Source: Verrucomicrobiota bacterium
GTDB lineage: Bacteria > Verrucomicrobiota > Verrucomicrobiia > Limisphaerales > J093
Length of the DNA stretch: 64,000 nucleotides
NCBI GenBank assembly: GCA_027493615.1
Contig: JAOSKK010000039.1
Coordinates: 243,723-307,722, forward strand
Reading direction: 5' to 3'
A program made the translations under genes and the position numbers. Below are positions 18,058 through 27,554 of this stretch, one piece after another (within the stretch, counting starts at the first letter, position 1; each line of letters starts with the position of its first letter). The notes beneath the pieces are model-generated. The model was not told the origin of the DNA, did not search any database, and saw only the letters and a list, made by a program, of their open reading frames with translations.

Positions 18058-19380
18058 TTAGAGCGTGCGGAGTACCCCCGCGGCGGCGCGCACGGTCTGC
18101 TCGATGTCCGCGGGGGTGTGCGCCGTTGAGAGGAAGCCGGCCTCGAATTGGGAGGGCGCGAGATAGATGCCGCGGTCGAGCATGCCGTGGAAAAACCGCC
18201 GGAAACGATCGCGATCGCTGCGCATCGCGTCGGCCAGTTGATGGACGGGTTCGGCGGTGAAGTAGGCGCAGAACATCGAGCCGATGCGCTGCATTTGGAC
18301 CGGCACGCCGGCGCTCTTCGCCGCGGTCCGCAGACCCTCCTCGAGCTGGGCACCGATCGCTTCGAGTTGCGCGTAGGGATCGTCTTCGGACTTTGAGGTT
18401 CGGTCCGTGGTCTGCGCACCGGATGCCCCCAGTTCTTCGAGGGCGGCCAGGCCTGCGGCCAGGGCGAGGGGGTTTCCACTGAGCGTACCGGCCTGGTAGA
18501 CCGGTCCCAGGGGGGCCAGGCAGTCCATGATGTCGGCCCGCCCGCCGAACGCTCCAACCGGCAGACCGCCGCCGATGATCTTGCCAAAGGTGGAGAGGTC
18601 CGGTGTGAGCCCGAAGCGGGCCTGCGCGCCGCCCAGACCCAGCCGGAACCCGGTCATCACCTCGTCCGCAATCAGGACGGTGCCGTGGGCGGCGGTGAGT
18701 TCGCGGAGCAGTTCGAGGTAGCCGGGGCGGGGCAGGTAGAGGCCGGCGTTGGCGGGGACGAGTTCGAGGATGACGGCGGCCAGTTCCCTTCCGTAGGTGG
18801 CGAAGGCGGCTCGCAGGGCCTCCGGTTCGTTGAAGGGCAACACAAGCGTGTGCTTCGCGAAATCGGCCGGGACGCCGGCGCTGTCGGGATGGCCGAGGGT
18901 GAGGGCGCCGGAGCCGGCCTTCACGAGCAGCGAATCGCCGTGCCCGTGATAGCAGCCGTCGAACTTGAGGATCTTGTCCCGGCGGGTGAAACCGCGGGCG
19001 AGGCGGATGGCGGACATGCAGGCCTCGGTTCCGGAGTTGCACATCCGCACCTTCTGCAGGCTGGGCACGGCCTGGCAGAGGACTCGGGCCATGCGGACCT
19101 CGAACGGGTTGGGGATGCCGAAGCTGGTGCCGTGGTCGGCGGCGGCTTTGACGGCGGCGATGAGCCGGGGATGGGCGTGCCCCAGAATGGCCGGGCCCCA
19201 GGTGCCCACGTAGTCGATCAACTCCTCACCGTCTACCGTCCAAACGCGGGCGCCTGCGGCGTGGTCCACGAAGAAAGGTTGCCCGCCCACGGCGCGGAAG
19301 GCGCGGACGGGGGAGTTGACGCCGCCGGGGATGCAGGTGAGGGCTTCGGCGAAGAGGGCGTCGGATCGGGTGCGTTTCAT
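18058..19380 (-). CDS. hemL: Glutamate-1-semialdehyde 2,1-aminomutase
   Basis: The PLP enzyme that converts glutamate-1-semialdehyde to 5-aminolevulinate at the start of C5-pathway tetrapyrrole synthesis. The 440-residue protein starts with the typical FAEALTCIPGGVNSPVRAF. The PLP lysine is in STFGKIIGGGLPVGAFGG, and EVMTGFR and GTLSGNPLALAAGLA are present. A short Ser/Thr/Asp-rich insert (TTDRTSKSEDD) near residue 325 is unusual. The gene converges on guaA; a second tetrapyrrole gene (SUMT-HemD) lies 5 kb away. The frame is intact. Confidence 0.95.
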   Translation of the reverse strand: MKRTRSDALFAEALTCIPGGVNSPVRAFRAVGGQPFFVDHAAGARVWTVDGEELIDYVGTWGPAILGHAHPRLIAAVKAAADHGTSFGIPNPFEVRMARVLCQAVPSLQKVRMCNSGTEACMSAIRLARGFTRRDKILKFDGCYHGHGDSLLVKAGSGALTLGHPDSAGVPADFAKHTLVLPFNEPEALRAAFATYGRELAAVILELVPANAGLYLPRPGYLELLRELTAAHGTVLIADEVMTGFRLGLGGAQARFGLTPDLSTFGKIIGGGLPVGAFGGRADIMDCLAPLGPVYQAGTLSGNPLALAAGLAALEELGASGAQTTDRTSKSEDDPYAQLEAIGAQLEEGLRTAAKSAGVPVQMQRIGSMFCAYFTAEPVHQLADAMRSDRDRFRRFFHGMLDRGIYLAPSQFEAGFLSTAHTPADIEQTVRAAAGVLRTL

Positions 19381-19734
19381 GCTGAGCGAGGGGCGGCGGG
19401 TCAGTTCACCAGGGACCAGTGGTCAACGAGCGGTCGGTGGACGGTTTCATCGCCGCCGAGCATCGGCTGGGCCGCGCGCTGCGGGCAACGGAAAAGGAGG
19501 CAGGAAGGGTGGTTTGTGGAGCGCCCTCAGCCCAATTCCCGATGTTCGTAATCGGCGGAGGTCAAAGACGGGGAGTCTCTCCACCGATTACGAACATCGG
19601 GAATTGGGCAAGTGTGCTGTTCGGCCGAACCGGCTCAGCGTCCATGAGCTCACCCCGCCGGGTCGGGGACCCGGCCTACAGGTTGTGGGCCCGGTGCTCT
19701 CACCGGGCGATTCATGGAAGGTTATGGCGGAGCT
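19381..19734. other. Intergenic region rich in hairpins
   Basis: Contains the 25-base perfect inverted repeat 19531-19608 and two short GC hairpins, 19658-19674 (CCGGGTC/GACCCGG) and 19689-19708 (GCCCGGTG/CACCGGGC). The last two could end transcription of the lipoprotein gene, which stops at 19735. No gene is seen. Confidence 0.6.
19531..19608. repeat. 25-base perfect inverted repeat, ATTACGAACATCGGG family
   Basis: The arm 19531-19555 (CCCAATTCCCGATGTTCGTA...) and the arm 19584-19608 are exact reverse complements with a 28-base loop; with one mismatch the stem extends about five bases further inward. A single arm of the same family lies at about 3586-3616. Confidence 0.9.
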
Positions 19735-21155
19735 TCAAGGTGCGGGTGACTCCGCCTTCGTGCCCGGCCCTTCGAGCCACGGCTTCACGACGTCGCCCGG
19801 CCAGCCTTCGCTGAGCACCCGTCGGGGAGCATCCACCCGCCACAGCATCAGTTCGGGTCGCGTGGCCGTCGCCGAAGGCAGCGCTGCAAAGCTGAGTTCA
19901 TGAGGGTTGCGCCATGCTGGGATGAGGCGGGACTTCCAACCCTCGTGCGCGGGGGAGAGGAGGCTGACTTTGCCCGTTGCCAGTTCGAGCACGGCCACCG
20001 CGTCCGTGCCCGCTTCCACCACCGCGACGCGCTGGCCGTCGGGGCTGGGTGCGAACACGCTCAGATCATCCGGCAGCGAGCCTTCCCGGACCGGCACGAC
20101 CGCCGGCGGCGACTGGGGTGCAGCGGGGTCGAGCAGGAAGAAACGTGCCCCGGGGTGGATGGAGTCTGCTCGCAACGGCAGTGTGACGGGCAAGCAGGCA
20201 AACAGGAGGCGGCCGTCCGGGAGCGTGGCCAAGCGCGGCGAACTGCTGGCGCCGAAAGCGGCCAGCGCCAGCGTTTGGGGGGCGGGATCGTGGTGAGCAG
20301 TCCACCGCGCTCATCCAACACCCGGCGCGAGCGGATTTCGCCGACGGCATCCGACTCTTCCCTGACGAGGTGGATCAGCGAGCAGCCATCGGCCGACCAG
20401 ACTGCGGCGACGACGGAACCCTCTGCCACGGTCACAGGATTCCCGCCGGCGAGCGGCAGCGCCTTCAGCGCCCCCTCGTCGGTGCGGCAGGCGACCACGG
20501 GGTGACGGGGAGACAGGAGCGGGTCGAGGATCGGGCGCAGGCTCCGAAGAAGCGCCTGTGGTGGGCCGACGACCTGCCTTTCGCGCAAAGGCAACCACAC
20601 GATCTCGTGCACCGCCATCCGGTCGGCCTCGGGGGCGAGAAGTTCCGACTCGAGCGCCGTGGCGTTCGGGAATCCGCGGACGACCTCAAGCAAGGCGTCG
20701 CGATGCAGGCTCCGGGCACAGAACCACGCCGCGCTCAGGACGCGGTTCTTGTCCAGGCCCAACGGTTTGAGGAATTGCCCGTCCAGGTCGTTCCAGTTGC
20801 CGCCGGCCACGGTCAGGCCCGCGCGCAGGAGGTCGGGTACGGCGCGGGCCATGGCTCGCGTCGCGGCGGCTTCCGCGGCCGGGATCAGGGCTTCGACCTC
20901 GGCCCATTGGGCCAGTTCGAGCGAGCGGCTCACGACGAGGCCGGAGCCGTCGGGCGACCAGTTGGCGGATTGGATTCGACCCGGCAGGAGGACCGGGGAC
21001 AAGCGGCCGTCGAGTTGGGCGAGGCACAGACCCTCGGGGCCACGAACGGCGGCGGTCTGACCGTCGGGCGACCACCAGATCGATTCCTCAGGCAGGCAAC
21101 CGCACCACAGCAGAGCCAGGGCGGCAGGAGCAAGGGAGTGCAGGGGGTGTTTCAT
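19735..21155 (-). CDS. Lipoprotein with WD40/TolB-like propeller repeats, one frameshift
   Basis: Starts with a lipoprotein signal (APAALALLWCGCLPEE, lipobox LWCGC), so it is probably anchored in an outer or inner membrane leaflet. Repeats such as IWWSPDGQTAAVRG, ANWSPDGSGLVVS and FAPSPDGQRVAVVEAG mark a beta-propeller. A frameshift at the six-G run 20277-20282 joins the two parts (...LTTIPPP and then LATLPDGRLLFACLPVTL). The combined length is about 470 residues. It is the last gene of a minus-strand operon after an ECF sigma and a putative anti-sigma gene, so it may be a target or sensor of that switch. The molecular function is unknown. Confidence 0.7.
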
Positions 21156-21176
21156 GGCTTGACGGGGGAGGGGATG

Positions 21177-21617
21177 TCAGGGCGAGCGACGGACCACGTT
21201 CAGCCCGCCACGCGGATTGGGTACGAGCGCATAGCGGGCCCAGGAGGACGGTGCGGCGGCGGCCGCGGGGAGCGGTTCCTGCGGACCCAGCGTTGCTGTT
21301 GGTCGGGCCGAGGTTTGTCCCAGACGAAATCCCACCCAGGAGGTTCCGGCCAACAAGGCCACGACGGATGCGGCCCACGCCAGAGCCACCCACCCGCGCC
21401 GGCAGGCGGAGTGTCGCCCAGCGGCTGGTCTTGGCCAGGCGAGATCGGGAAATCGGGCGAACACCGTCCTGACCGTCTCGTGCAGACGGCGGACGTCCGG
21501 CGTGGGGGCCACGTCCGGGTGTTCGGCCAGCCATGCGTCCAGAAGCTCGGCCGCCTCGGCGGTGAGTTCGCCGAGTTCGCGGTCCGTGAGGAGGGCATGG
21601 AGGGATTCCGGCTTCAT
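21177..21617 (-). CDS. Putative anti-sigma factor, single-pass membrane protein
   Basis: A 146-residue protein with a cytoplasmic, Leu/Glu-rich N-terminal part (LTDRELGELTAEAAELLDAW), one membrane helix at about 75-95 (VALAWAASVVALLAGTSWVG) and a short outer part. It overlaps the upstream ECF sigma gene by four bases (ATGA, 21614-21617). Position, topology and coupling fit an anti-sigma factor; there is no zinc-finger HxxxCxxC motif, so this is inference from context. Confidence 0.6.
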   Translation of the reverse strand: MKPESLHALLTDRELGELTAEAAELLDAWLAEHPDVAPTPDVRRLHETVRTVFARFPDLAWPRPAAGRHSACRRGWVALAWAASVVALLAGTSWVGFRLGQTSARPTATLGPQEPLPAAAAAPSSWARYALVPNPRGGLNVVRRSP

Positions 21618-22162
21618 GACGTTTCGGGGGCAGGCCTGTGAGGACGGTTCTGAGAAGCCGTTCGCCCCGCAGCCTCCTCTTGTGCCAGACGGTGTCGAAG
21701 CAGCGCCATCGCGTGATGCAGGCGCGAGCGAACCGTACCGACCGGGAGGCCCAGCGTCGTCGCGATCTCGGCATACGACAGGTCATGGGTGAAGCGGAGG
21801 TCGAGGATCTCCCGTTGGAGCGCGGGCAGCAGGGCAATCACTTCCCTGGCCGCGAGGAGCCGGGGATCCGGAGCCGCCAGGGTCGCGATTTCATCCTCCG
21901 GCAGCGGGGGAAAGGCGGTCTCGGTGCGGCGGCGCAGATGGGTCAGGCTGAGATGGCGGGCGATGCCGAAGAGATAAGCTCGCGGTGAAGTCACTGCCGG
22001 GCCGGCGCGCAGCCGTCGTGCCAGTTGCAGAAAGCACTCCTGCACGAGGTCGCTCACCGCCTCCATTTCCGCGTGTCGCCGCGTGAAGTACAGGCGCAGG
22101 TCCTTGCCGCACTCGCGGAAGAGCGCGTCCAAGTCCACCGGTTGGGCTGCGAGGTCGTTCAT
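21614..22162 (-). CDS. ECF-family RNA polymerase sigma factor
   Basis: A sigma factor of about 182 residues. Region 2 shows SDLVQECFLQLARRLRAG and SPRAYLFGIARHLSLTHLRR. Region 4 shows LPALQREILDLRFTHDLSYA and EIATTLGLPVGTVRSRLHHA, a helix-turn-helix that contacts the -35 element. ATG 22162 (MNDLAAQPVDLDALF) is preferred over an upstream start. It is first in an operon with a membrane anti-sigma candidate and a propeller lipoprotein, suggesting envelope-stress or extracytoplasmic control. The lysS stop lies 61 bases upstream. Confidence 0.92.
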   Translation of the reverse strand: MNDLAAQPVDLDALFRECGKDLRLYFTRRHAEMEAVSDLVQECFLQLARRLRAGPAVTSPRAYLFGIARHLSLTHLRRRTETAFPPLPEDEIATLAAPDPRLLAAREVIALLPALQREILDLRFTHDLSYAEIATTLGLPVGTVRSRLHHAMALLRHRLAQEEAAGRTASQNRPHRPAPETS

Positions 22163-22223
22163 GTGCGGGGCGCCGGCGGCATCCGGGCCCCACACGATAC
22201 GTCGCGGAGATCCCCGAAAAAGT

Positions 22224-24053
22224 TCACTTCGGCTTCAACTGCGGGAACAAGATGACATCCCGGATGCTTTCCTGGCCGAGGAGCATCATGCAGAGCCGGT
22301 CCACACCAAGCCCGATGCCGCCGGCCGGGGGCATGCCGTGTTCCAGTGCCACCAGGAAGTCTTCGTCCAGCTTCTGCTGCTCGCCGCCGGCCTGGTGTTC
22401 GAGTCGCTCGCGCTGGGCGATGGGGTCGTTCTGCTCGGTGTAGCCCGGGGCGATTTCCTGGCCATTGATGCAGCACTCAAACACTTCGACGGTCGTGGGA
22501 TCCTCCGGCGAAAGCTTGGCCAGGGGCACCAGTTCCTGCGGCAGATGGGTGACGAAGGTCGGCTGGATGAGCGTGGGCTCGACCAGTTTCTCGAACACGG
22601 CCCCGGTCACCTCGAAGTCCTCGTAGCCGGCCGCGATGTCGCCGCCGAGCTTGAGATCCTCGAGGGCGCGGCGACGGCGTGCAGCGGGCGTGAGCTCGAA
22701 CCAGTCCTGGCCGGCCACCGCGCGCACGAGGTCCTTGTAGCGCACGCGGCGCCACGGGCGCTCCAGCCGGATCACCTTGGGGGTCGTGAAGCGTTCGAGC
22801 GAACGCACGGTGGCATCGAACTTCGCCGCGGCCGCGGTGAGATGCTGCTCGAGCGGGGTGTTCGCCGGGGCCGCTCCGGCGCGATGCAGGGCGACGGCCC
22901 CGATGGCGACGAGCAGGGCGCCGATGGCGGAGCGGGCGGCGACTTCCGGCGGTTCCTGACCGACCTGCTGCTGGGCGGCCAGCAGGGCCGCGCGGGCCTT
23001 GCCCATGTCCGCCACGAAATCCGCGGCGGCATCGCCTCCCGCCGTCTTCATCAGGCTGCCCATCATGGCCGCGGAGAGTTGATCGAGTTCCGCCAGGGCC
23101 TGCGTGATGGTGGCGGCGACCGCGGCATCCGGGCGGTGCTCGAGTACGAGCGTGCCGAGGACCTTGTCGGCGACGTGGCAGATGAGGCTTTCGACCAGCT
23201 CCATCATGGTCTCGTAATCGCCATAGGCCTGATACGCCTCGAGCATCGTGAATTCGGGGTTGTGCTTTCGCGACAGGCCTTCGTTACGGAAGTTGCGTCC
23301 GATTTCGAAGACCCGGTCCAGGCCGCCGACCAGCAACCGCTTGAGCGGCAGTTCGAGGGCGATCCGCAAGTAGAAATCGCAGCCCAGCGCGTTGTGATGG
23401 GTCTTGAACGGGCGCGCCGCCGCGCCGCCGGGGATGGCCTGCATGATGGGGGTCTCGACCTCGAGGTAACCGCGTGCATGCAGGAAATCGCGGATCGCGC
23501 GCACGATCTGGCTGCGCTGGCGGAACACCCGGCTGACCTCCTCGTTGGCCATCAGATCGAGGTACCGCTGGCGATAGCGAATCTCGGTGTCCTCGAGCCC
23601 GTGCCACTTGGCGGGGGGAGGCCGGAGGGCCTTGGCCAGGATCGTGAAGCGCTCGACCTTCACGGTCGGCTCCCCGGTCTTGGTGCGGAACAGCGTGCCC
23701 TCGACGCCGATGAAGTCTGCCAGGTCCAGATGCTTGAAGGTCTCGTAGCCTTCCTCGCCCAGCACCTGCTTCTGCGCATAGATCTGGATCCGCCCGGTCT
23801 CGTCTTTGAGGTCCAGGAACTGACTCTTGCCCATGTCCCGATGCGCGGTGATCCGGCCTGCGACGGCCACGGGGGCGCCTTCAGGCAAGGCGTCGGGGGC
23901 GGGATCGGGTGCGTTACCCGCGAGGAACCGGGTGCGGGCGGCACCGCACCCCATGGTGGGGTTGAACTTGTGGCGGAACGGGTCGATTCCCCGGCGGCGC
24001 AGGGCCTCGAGCTTGGCACGGCGTTGGGCGATCAGGGCATTGGTGTCTTCCAT
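22224..24053 (-). CDS. lysS: Lysine-tRNA ligase, class II, with large insertion
   Basis: Charges tRNA-Lys. The OB-fold anticodon domain (VAVAGRITAHRDMGKSQFLD) is followed by the class II catalytic domain: motif 1 region (FLHARGYLEVETPIMQ), motif 2 (RVFEIGRNFRNEGLSRKHNP then EFTMLEAYQAY) and motif 3 (GIGLGVDRLCMMLLGQESIR). At about 610 residues it is some 110 longer than usual LysRS. The extra part lies between about 310 and 425, after LICHVADKVLGTLVL and before KVIRLERPWRRV, and is Ala-rich and probably helical. Core motifs are intact, so the enzyme should work. ATG 24053 fits the family start. Confidence 0.95.
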   Translation of the reverse strand: MEDTNALIAQRRAKLEALRRRGIDPFRHKFNPTMGCGAARTRFLAGNAPDPAPDALPEGAPVAVAGRITAHRDMGKSQFLDLKDETGRIQIYAQKQVLGEEGYETFKHLDLADFIGVEGTLFRTKTGEPTVKVERFTILAKALRPPPAKWHGLEDTEIRYRQRYLDLMANEEVSRVFRQRSQIVRAIRDFLHARGYLEVETPIMQAIPGGAAARPFKTHHNALGCDFYLRIALELPLKRLLVGGLDRVFEIGRNFRNEGLSRKHNPEFTMLEAYQAYGDYETMMELVESLICHVADKVLGTLVLEHRPDAAVAATITQALAELDQLSAAMMGSLMKTAGGDAAADFVADMGKARAALLAAQQQVGQEPPEVAARSAIGALLVAIGAVALHRAGAAPANTPLEQHLTAAAAKFDATVRSLERFTTPKVIRLERPWRRVRYKDLVRAVAGQDWFELTPAARRRRALEDLKLGGDIAAGYEDFEVTGAVFEKLVEPTLIQPTFVTHLPQELVPLAKLSPEDPTTVEVFECCINGQEIAPGYTEQNDPIAQRERLEHQAGGEQQKLDEDFLVALEHGMPPAGGIGLGVDRLCMMLLGQESIRDVILFPQLKPK

Positions 24054-24241
24054 AGCACGCAAGAGCCGGCATTGGAGCGCAGCCGCCCGCCGAAGTCGAA
24101 GGATTTGCGCCGGGCCCGCTGACCTGGCGTGCTCACGGGAGGATCACGATCGCGGGTTGGTGCGTGGGGCGGCGAATTCAATTCTTGAGGGCTGAGCCCG
24201 CCGTTGCCGGCGGGGGAGGCGCGGCCTACACTCGCCCTTCG
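24054..24241. other. Divergent intergenic region of lysS and SUMT-hemD
   Basis: These 188 bases must hold both promoters. A hairpin, CCCGCCG/CGGCGGG with a TTGC loop, lies at 24197-24214, between 28 and 45 bases before the SUMT start. A locally AT-rich stretch (GAATTCAATTCTTGAGG, about 24174-24190) could include a promoter, but no clear -35/-10 pair is seen. Confidence 0.4.
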
Positions 24242-25760
24242 ATGAACCGGAAGGGCATGGTCTATCTGGTGGGCGCCGGCCCGGGCGACGCCGAACTGCT
24301 GACGCTGCGGGGCGCCGCCCTGCTGCGCCAGGCGGACGTGGTCATCCATGATGCCCTCGTGAACCCGGAGTTGCTTCGACTCGCACCGGCGCAGGCCGAG
24401 ATCATCGGGCGCACCGCGGACCGGCCCTTCTCGCAGGCTGAGCTGAACGCGCTGCTTCAAGCCCGCGCAGCCGCCGGCAAGTGCGTCGTACGCCTCAAGG
24501 GCGGTGACCCGTTCGTGTTCGGCCGGGGCGGCGAGGAGGTGGAAGCGCTGGCCGCTGCCCACATCCCCTTCGAAGTGGTGCCGGGGGTTTCCGCGGTGAC
24601 CGCCGTGCCGCTGGCGGCCGGCATTCCCCTCACGCACCGCACGCTCGCCTCGACGCTGACGGTCGTCACGGGCCATGAGGATCCTGCCAAACCCAACCAG
24701 GGGGTCGATTGGGCGCTGCTGGCCCGTACGCCCGGTACCAAGGTCATCCTCATGGGCGTCGAGCGCCTCGCCAGCATCGCCCAGACCCTGATCGGTCACG
24801 GCCAGGCGCCGGATACCCCCGTCGCTGTCACGCAGTGGGGTACGACCGGCCGACAACGCACGGTCGAGGGGCCCCTGTCAGACATTGCCCGGCGGGTTGC
24901 CGACGCCGGCCTCGGGCGCCGGCGGTGATCGCCATTGGTGAGGTCGTCAACCTGCGACGTCCCATGGACTGGGCGCGCTCACGGGCGTTGTTCGGACAAC
25001 GGGTTGTGGTGACGCGGGCGCGTGACCAGGCCGATGCTCTCACCCGGGTGCTTCGGGAGCGGGGCGCCGACGTGCTGGAGATCCCGTGTATCAAGCGCGT
25101 TCCCCCACCGAGACCACTCCGCTAGTCGAAGCGATCGCCGGGTTGGGCGCCTACGACTGGGTCATCTTCACCAGTGCCAGCGGCGTCACCGCGTTCTTCG
25201 AGTACATGTTCCGGGCGTACGAGGATGTCCGGGCCTTGGGCGGCGTCCGCCTCGCGGCAGTGGGGCCGGGCACGGCGGCCCGATTGCGGGCGCTGCACCT
25301 CCGCGTGGATCTGGTGCCCGACGAATACGTGGCTGCGGAGATCGCCAAGGGCATGGCCGCGCTGGGGAGCCTCGAGAACATCCGCATCCTGCTGTTGCGG
25401 GCCGAGGTTGCCAACCCCGAGTTGCCGCGCCTGCTCGAGGACCAAGGCGCTATCGTGGATGACATCGCCTGTTATCGGACCGTCGCGGAGACTGAAGATC
25501 CGGGTCGTGCCGGCACCCGGCTCGAGGCCGAAGGTGCGGATTGGGTCACGTTTGCCAGCGGGTCGGCCGTCACCCATTTCCACGCGCGGTTTGACCTGCC
25601 GCGTCTGCGGGCGCGTCACCCGGCGCTGAAGGTGGCTTCCATCGGGCCTGAGACCTCGAAGGCGCTTGCGGCTTTGGGGGTGACGCCGGATGTCGAGGCC
25701 CAGCGGCACACGTTCGAGGGATTGGCTGACGCGCTCGTGCCTTCGGGTGGGGGTCAGTAG
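24242..25760 (+). CDS. Fused uroporphyrinogen-III C-methyltransferase / synthase, two frameshifts
   Basis: The N-terminal domain is SUMT (CobA-type), which makes precorrin-2: VYLVGAGPGDAELLTLRGAA, VVRLKGGDPFVFGRGGEE, VVPGVSAVTAVPLAAGIPLT. The C-terminal domain is HemD, uroporphyrinogen-III synthase: RVVVTRARDQADALTRVLRE, VIFTSASGVTAFFEYM, VTFASGSAVTHF. Two single-base losses break the frame, at the GGG at 24914-24916 and the CCCCC run at 25102-25106; adding G and C restores GLGAPAVIAIGEVV and KRVPPTETTPLVEA. The fusion supplies consecutive steps of sirohaem/cobalamin synthesis and is known in other bacteria. The last seven bases overlap the convergent DUF1844 gene. Confidence 0.9.
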
Positions 25761-26197
25761 CGTTTGACGAACTTCTTGCGGTCCTCTGCGGGGGCATCGG
25801 CGGCCGCGTCCGGAGTATTGGGAGGGCGGTCTGACGCGGCCGGGGCGTCCGGGGTGGGGGCGCTGCCGGTGGTGGGAGGAGGGGGTGGAGCGGGGTTGGA
25901 CTCGGCGACTTCGACGAACGTGATCCGGAGGGTCATCAGGGTCTCGCGCAGGAGGCCTGCCTCGGCGGCGGTGAGGTTGCCCTGCGTCTTGGCCTCGAAC
26001 ATCTCGAGCGTGTCGATGAACTGACTGGCGGCCTCGAGGTCGACGGTGGTCTGGTCGGTGTCGGGCCGGGGTGCCTTGCCGAGGAACATGAGCGCCATGT
26101 TGGCCTGCTGGAGCACCATGCCGGTGAACAAGGCGCTGTGGCGGTTTGCGGCGGACGGGAGCGAGCCGCTGGGTGGTTGGGAAGGTGAGGGACTCAT
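25754..26197 (-). CDS. DUF1844 domain-containing protein
   Basis: A 147-residue protein. Residues about 20-100 are the DUF1844 helical domain (LFTGMVLQQANMALMFLG, VDLEAASQFIDTLEMFEAKT, QGNLTAAEAGLLRETL). The C-terminal third is a Pro/Ala-rich, probably disordered tail ending RKKFVKRY. The function is unknown. It is coupled by ATGA overlap to the upstream Lon-N gene and ends tail-to-tail over the hemD stop. Confidence 0.8.
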   Translation of the reverse strand: MSPSPSQPPSGSLPSAANRHSALFTGMVLQQANMALMFLGKAPRPDTDQTTVDLEAASQFIDTLEMFEAKTQGNLTAAEAGLLRETLMTLRITFVEVAESNPAPPPPPTTGSAPTPDAPAASDRPPNTPDAAADAPAEDRKKFVKRY

Positions 26198-26865
26198 GGT
26201 TCAGCGTCCAAATCGGGATCGTCCTGCTCGTGCTGAAGAAAGTGCACCAGGTGCCGCAGCCGGTCTTCGAGCCCCGGGGTTTCGAGGATGAGCTGTCGCT
26301 GGCGGGCGTCCCGCAGCAGGGTGGCGGAGACGAGGTCGGCCAACTGTTCGGAATCCTCGAGCTTGGCGAGGTGCTGGAGCGCCTGGTTGAAGGCCTCGAT
26401 GGTGAACGGCGTGCCGCCGGGTTCTTCGCCCACTGCCTTGATGGCCAATTGGAGGCCGGTCTTGAGGCGCTGCTGCACCAGTTCCAGCACGCGCAGGGTC
26501 AACGCCTGCACCACGACACTCGTGTCTCCGGTCGGCAGCAGAGGCTGAACCGTGTGCCGGCGATAGGGTCGGTACTGCGTGGCCCGGCCGAGGCAGATGC
26601 GGGCCACGCCCTGAAGAATGAGGTTCGAAGTCCCGTCGCGGCGGGTCACGCAGGCGCGGACCAGGCCGAGGCCGGCGACTTGGGACGGGGTTTCCCGGCT
26701 GCGGTCTGGCCGCCGCATGGCGACGGCAAAACAGCGGTCCTGGGCGAGCACGTCTCGCAGCATCTGACGGTAGCGCGGCTCGAAGATGTGCAGAGGCAAC
26801 ATGGCCTGGGGGAACAGGATCACGTTGCTCAGCGTCATCACCGGTACGTCGGGCGGCAACTGCAT
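26194..26865 (-). CDS. Lon N-terminal (LON substrate-binding) domain protein
   Basis: A 223-residue stand-alone LON-substrate-binding domain. VMTLSNVILFPQAMLPLHIF and EPRYRQMLRDVL match the beginning of the Lon protease N-domain, and there is no AAA or protease domain. Such proteins are widespread and may bind unfolded proteins or peptides, but their role is unclear. It belongs to a minus-strand run sigma factor - apt - LON - DUF1844 and overlaps the last by four bases. Confidence 0.88.
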   Translation of the reverse strand: MQLPPDVPVMTLSNVILFPQAMLPLHIFEPRYRQMLRDVLAQDRCFAVAMRRPDRSRETPSQVAGLGLVRACVTRRDGTSNLILQGVARICLGRATQYRPYRRHTVQPLLPTGDTSVVVQALTLRVLELVQQRLKTGLQLAIKAVGEEPGGTPFTIEAFNQALQHLAKLEDSEQLADLVSATLLRDARQRQLILETPGLEDRLRHLVHFLQHEQDDPDLDAEP

Positions 26866-26977
26866 AGGCGCACAGTAAGCCAGGCGGCCGCGGGTGCAAG
26901 CACCCGTCCGCCCAGCCGGTATCCGCCTGGAGACCTCGGACCCGCTGTCGTCGGTCGCGGCTTCATATGGTCCCGGA

Positions 26978-27513
26978 TTAGTAGGTGAGCAGCGAACGAA
27001 CGGGGTACTGCGTCAACCGGTCCCGACCCTTGAGGAAGGCCAGTTCGATCAGGAAAGCGACCTCGACCACCCGGGCCCCCAGGCGACCCAGGAGGGAGGC
27101 GGCGGCCTGGGCAGTGCCGCCCGTTGCGAGCAGATCGTCGATCAGCAGCACCCGCGCGCCGGGCGCCACGGCGTCGGTGTGCAGCGCGAGCGTGTTTGAG
27201 CCATACTCGAGGTCATAGCTGGCCTCGTAGGTTTTCCAGGGCAGTTTGCCCGCCTTGCGCACGGGCACCACCCCCGCCCCGAGTTGCAGCGCCGCGGCAG
27301 CGGCAAACAGGAATCCGCGGGCCTCGATGCCGGCCACGGCATCGATGGAGCCGGCGGCATGGGGTTCAATGAGCCACGCCACGGCACCGGCAAAGAGCCG
27401 TGCGTCGGCCAGGACCGGTGTGACGTCCTTGAACTGGATGCCCGGTCGGGGAAATCCGGCACGTTGCGGATGGCTTGCTGAAGGTCGGCGAGGGGAGGTT
27501 TCTCAAGATGCAT
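26978..27513 (-). CDS. apt: Adenine phosphoribosyltransferase, one frameshift
   Basis: Salvages adenine to AMP with PRPP. The N-terminus (MHLEKPPLADLQQAIRNVPD) and the remainder lie in two frames split at the GGGG run 27448-27451. Restoring one base gives DFPRPGIQFKDVTPVLAD, typical of Apt. The catalytic part shows VAGIEARGFLFAAAAALQLG, KLPWKTYEASYDLEYG and the PRPP loop VLLIDDLLATGGTAQAA. The length of about 178 residues is normal. It follows the sigma factor gene by 41 bases. Confidence 0.92.
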
Positions 27514-27554
27514 CGGAGGGGAGCGCGAACACGGGTTGAGCGGTCGGGACGGTT

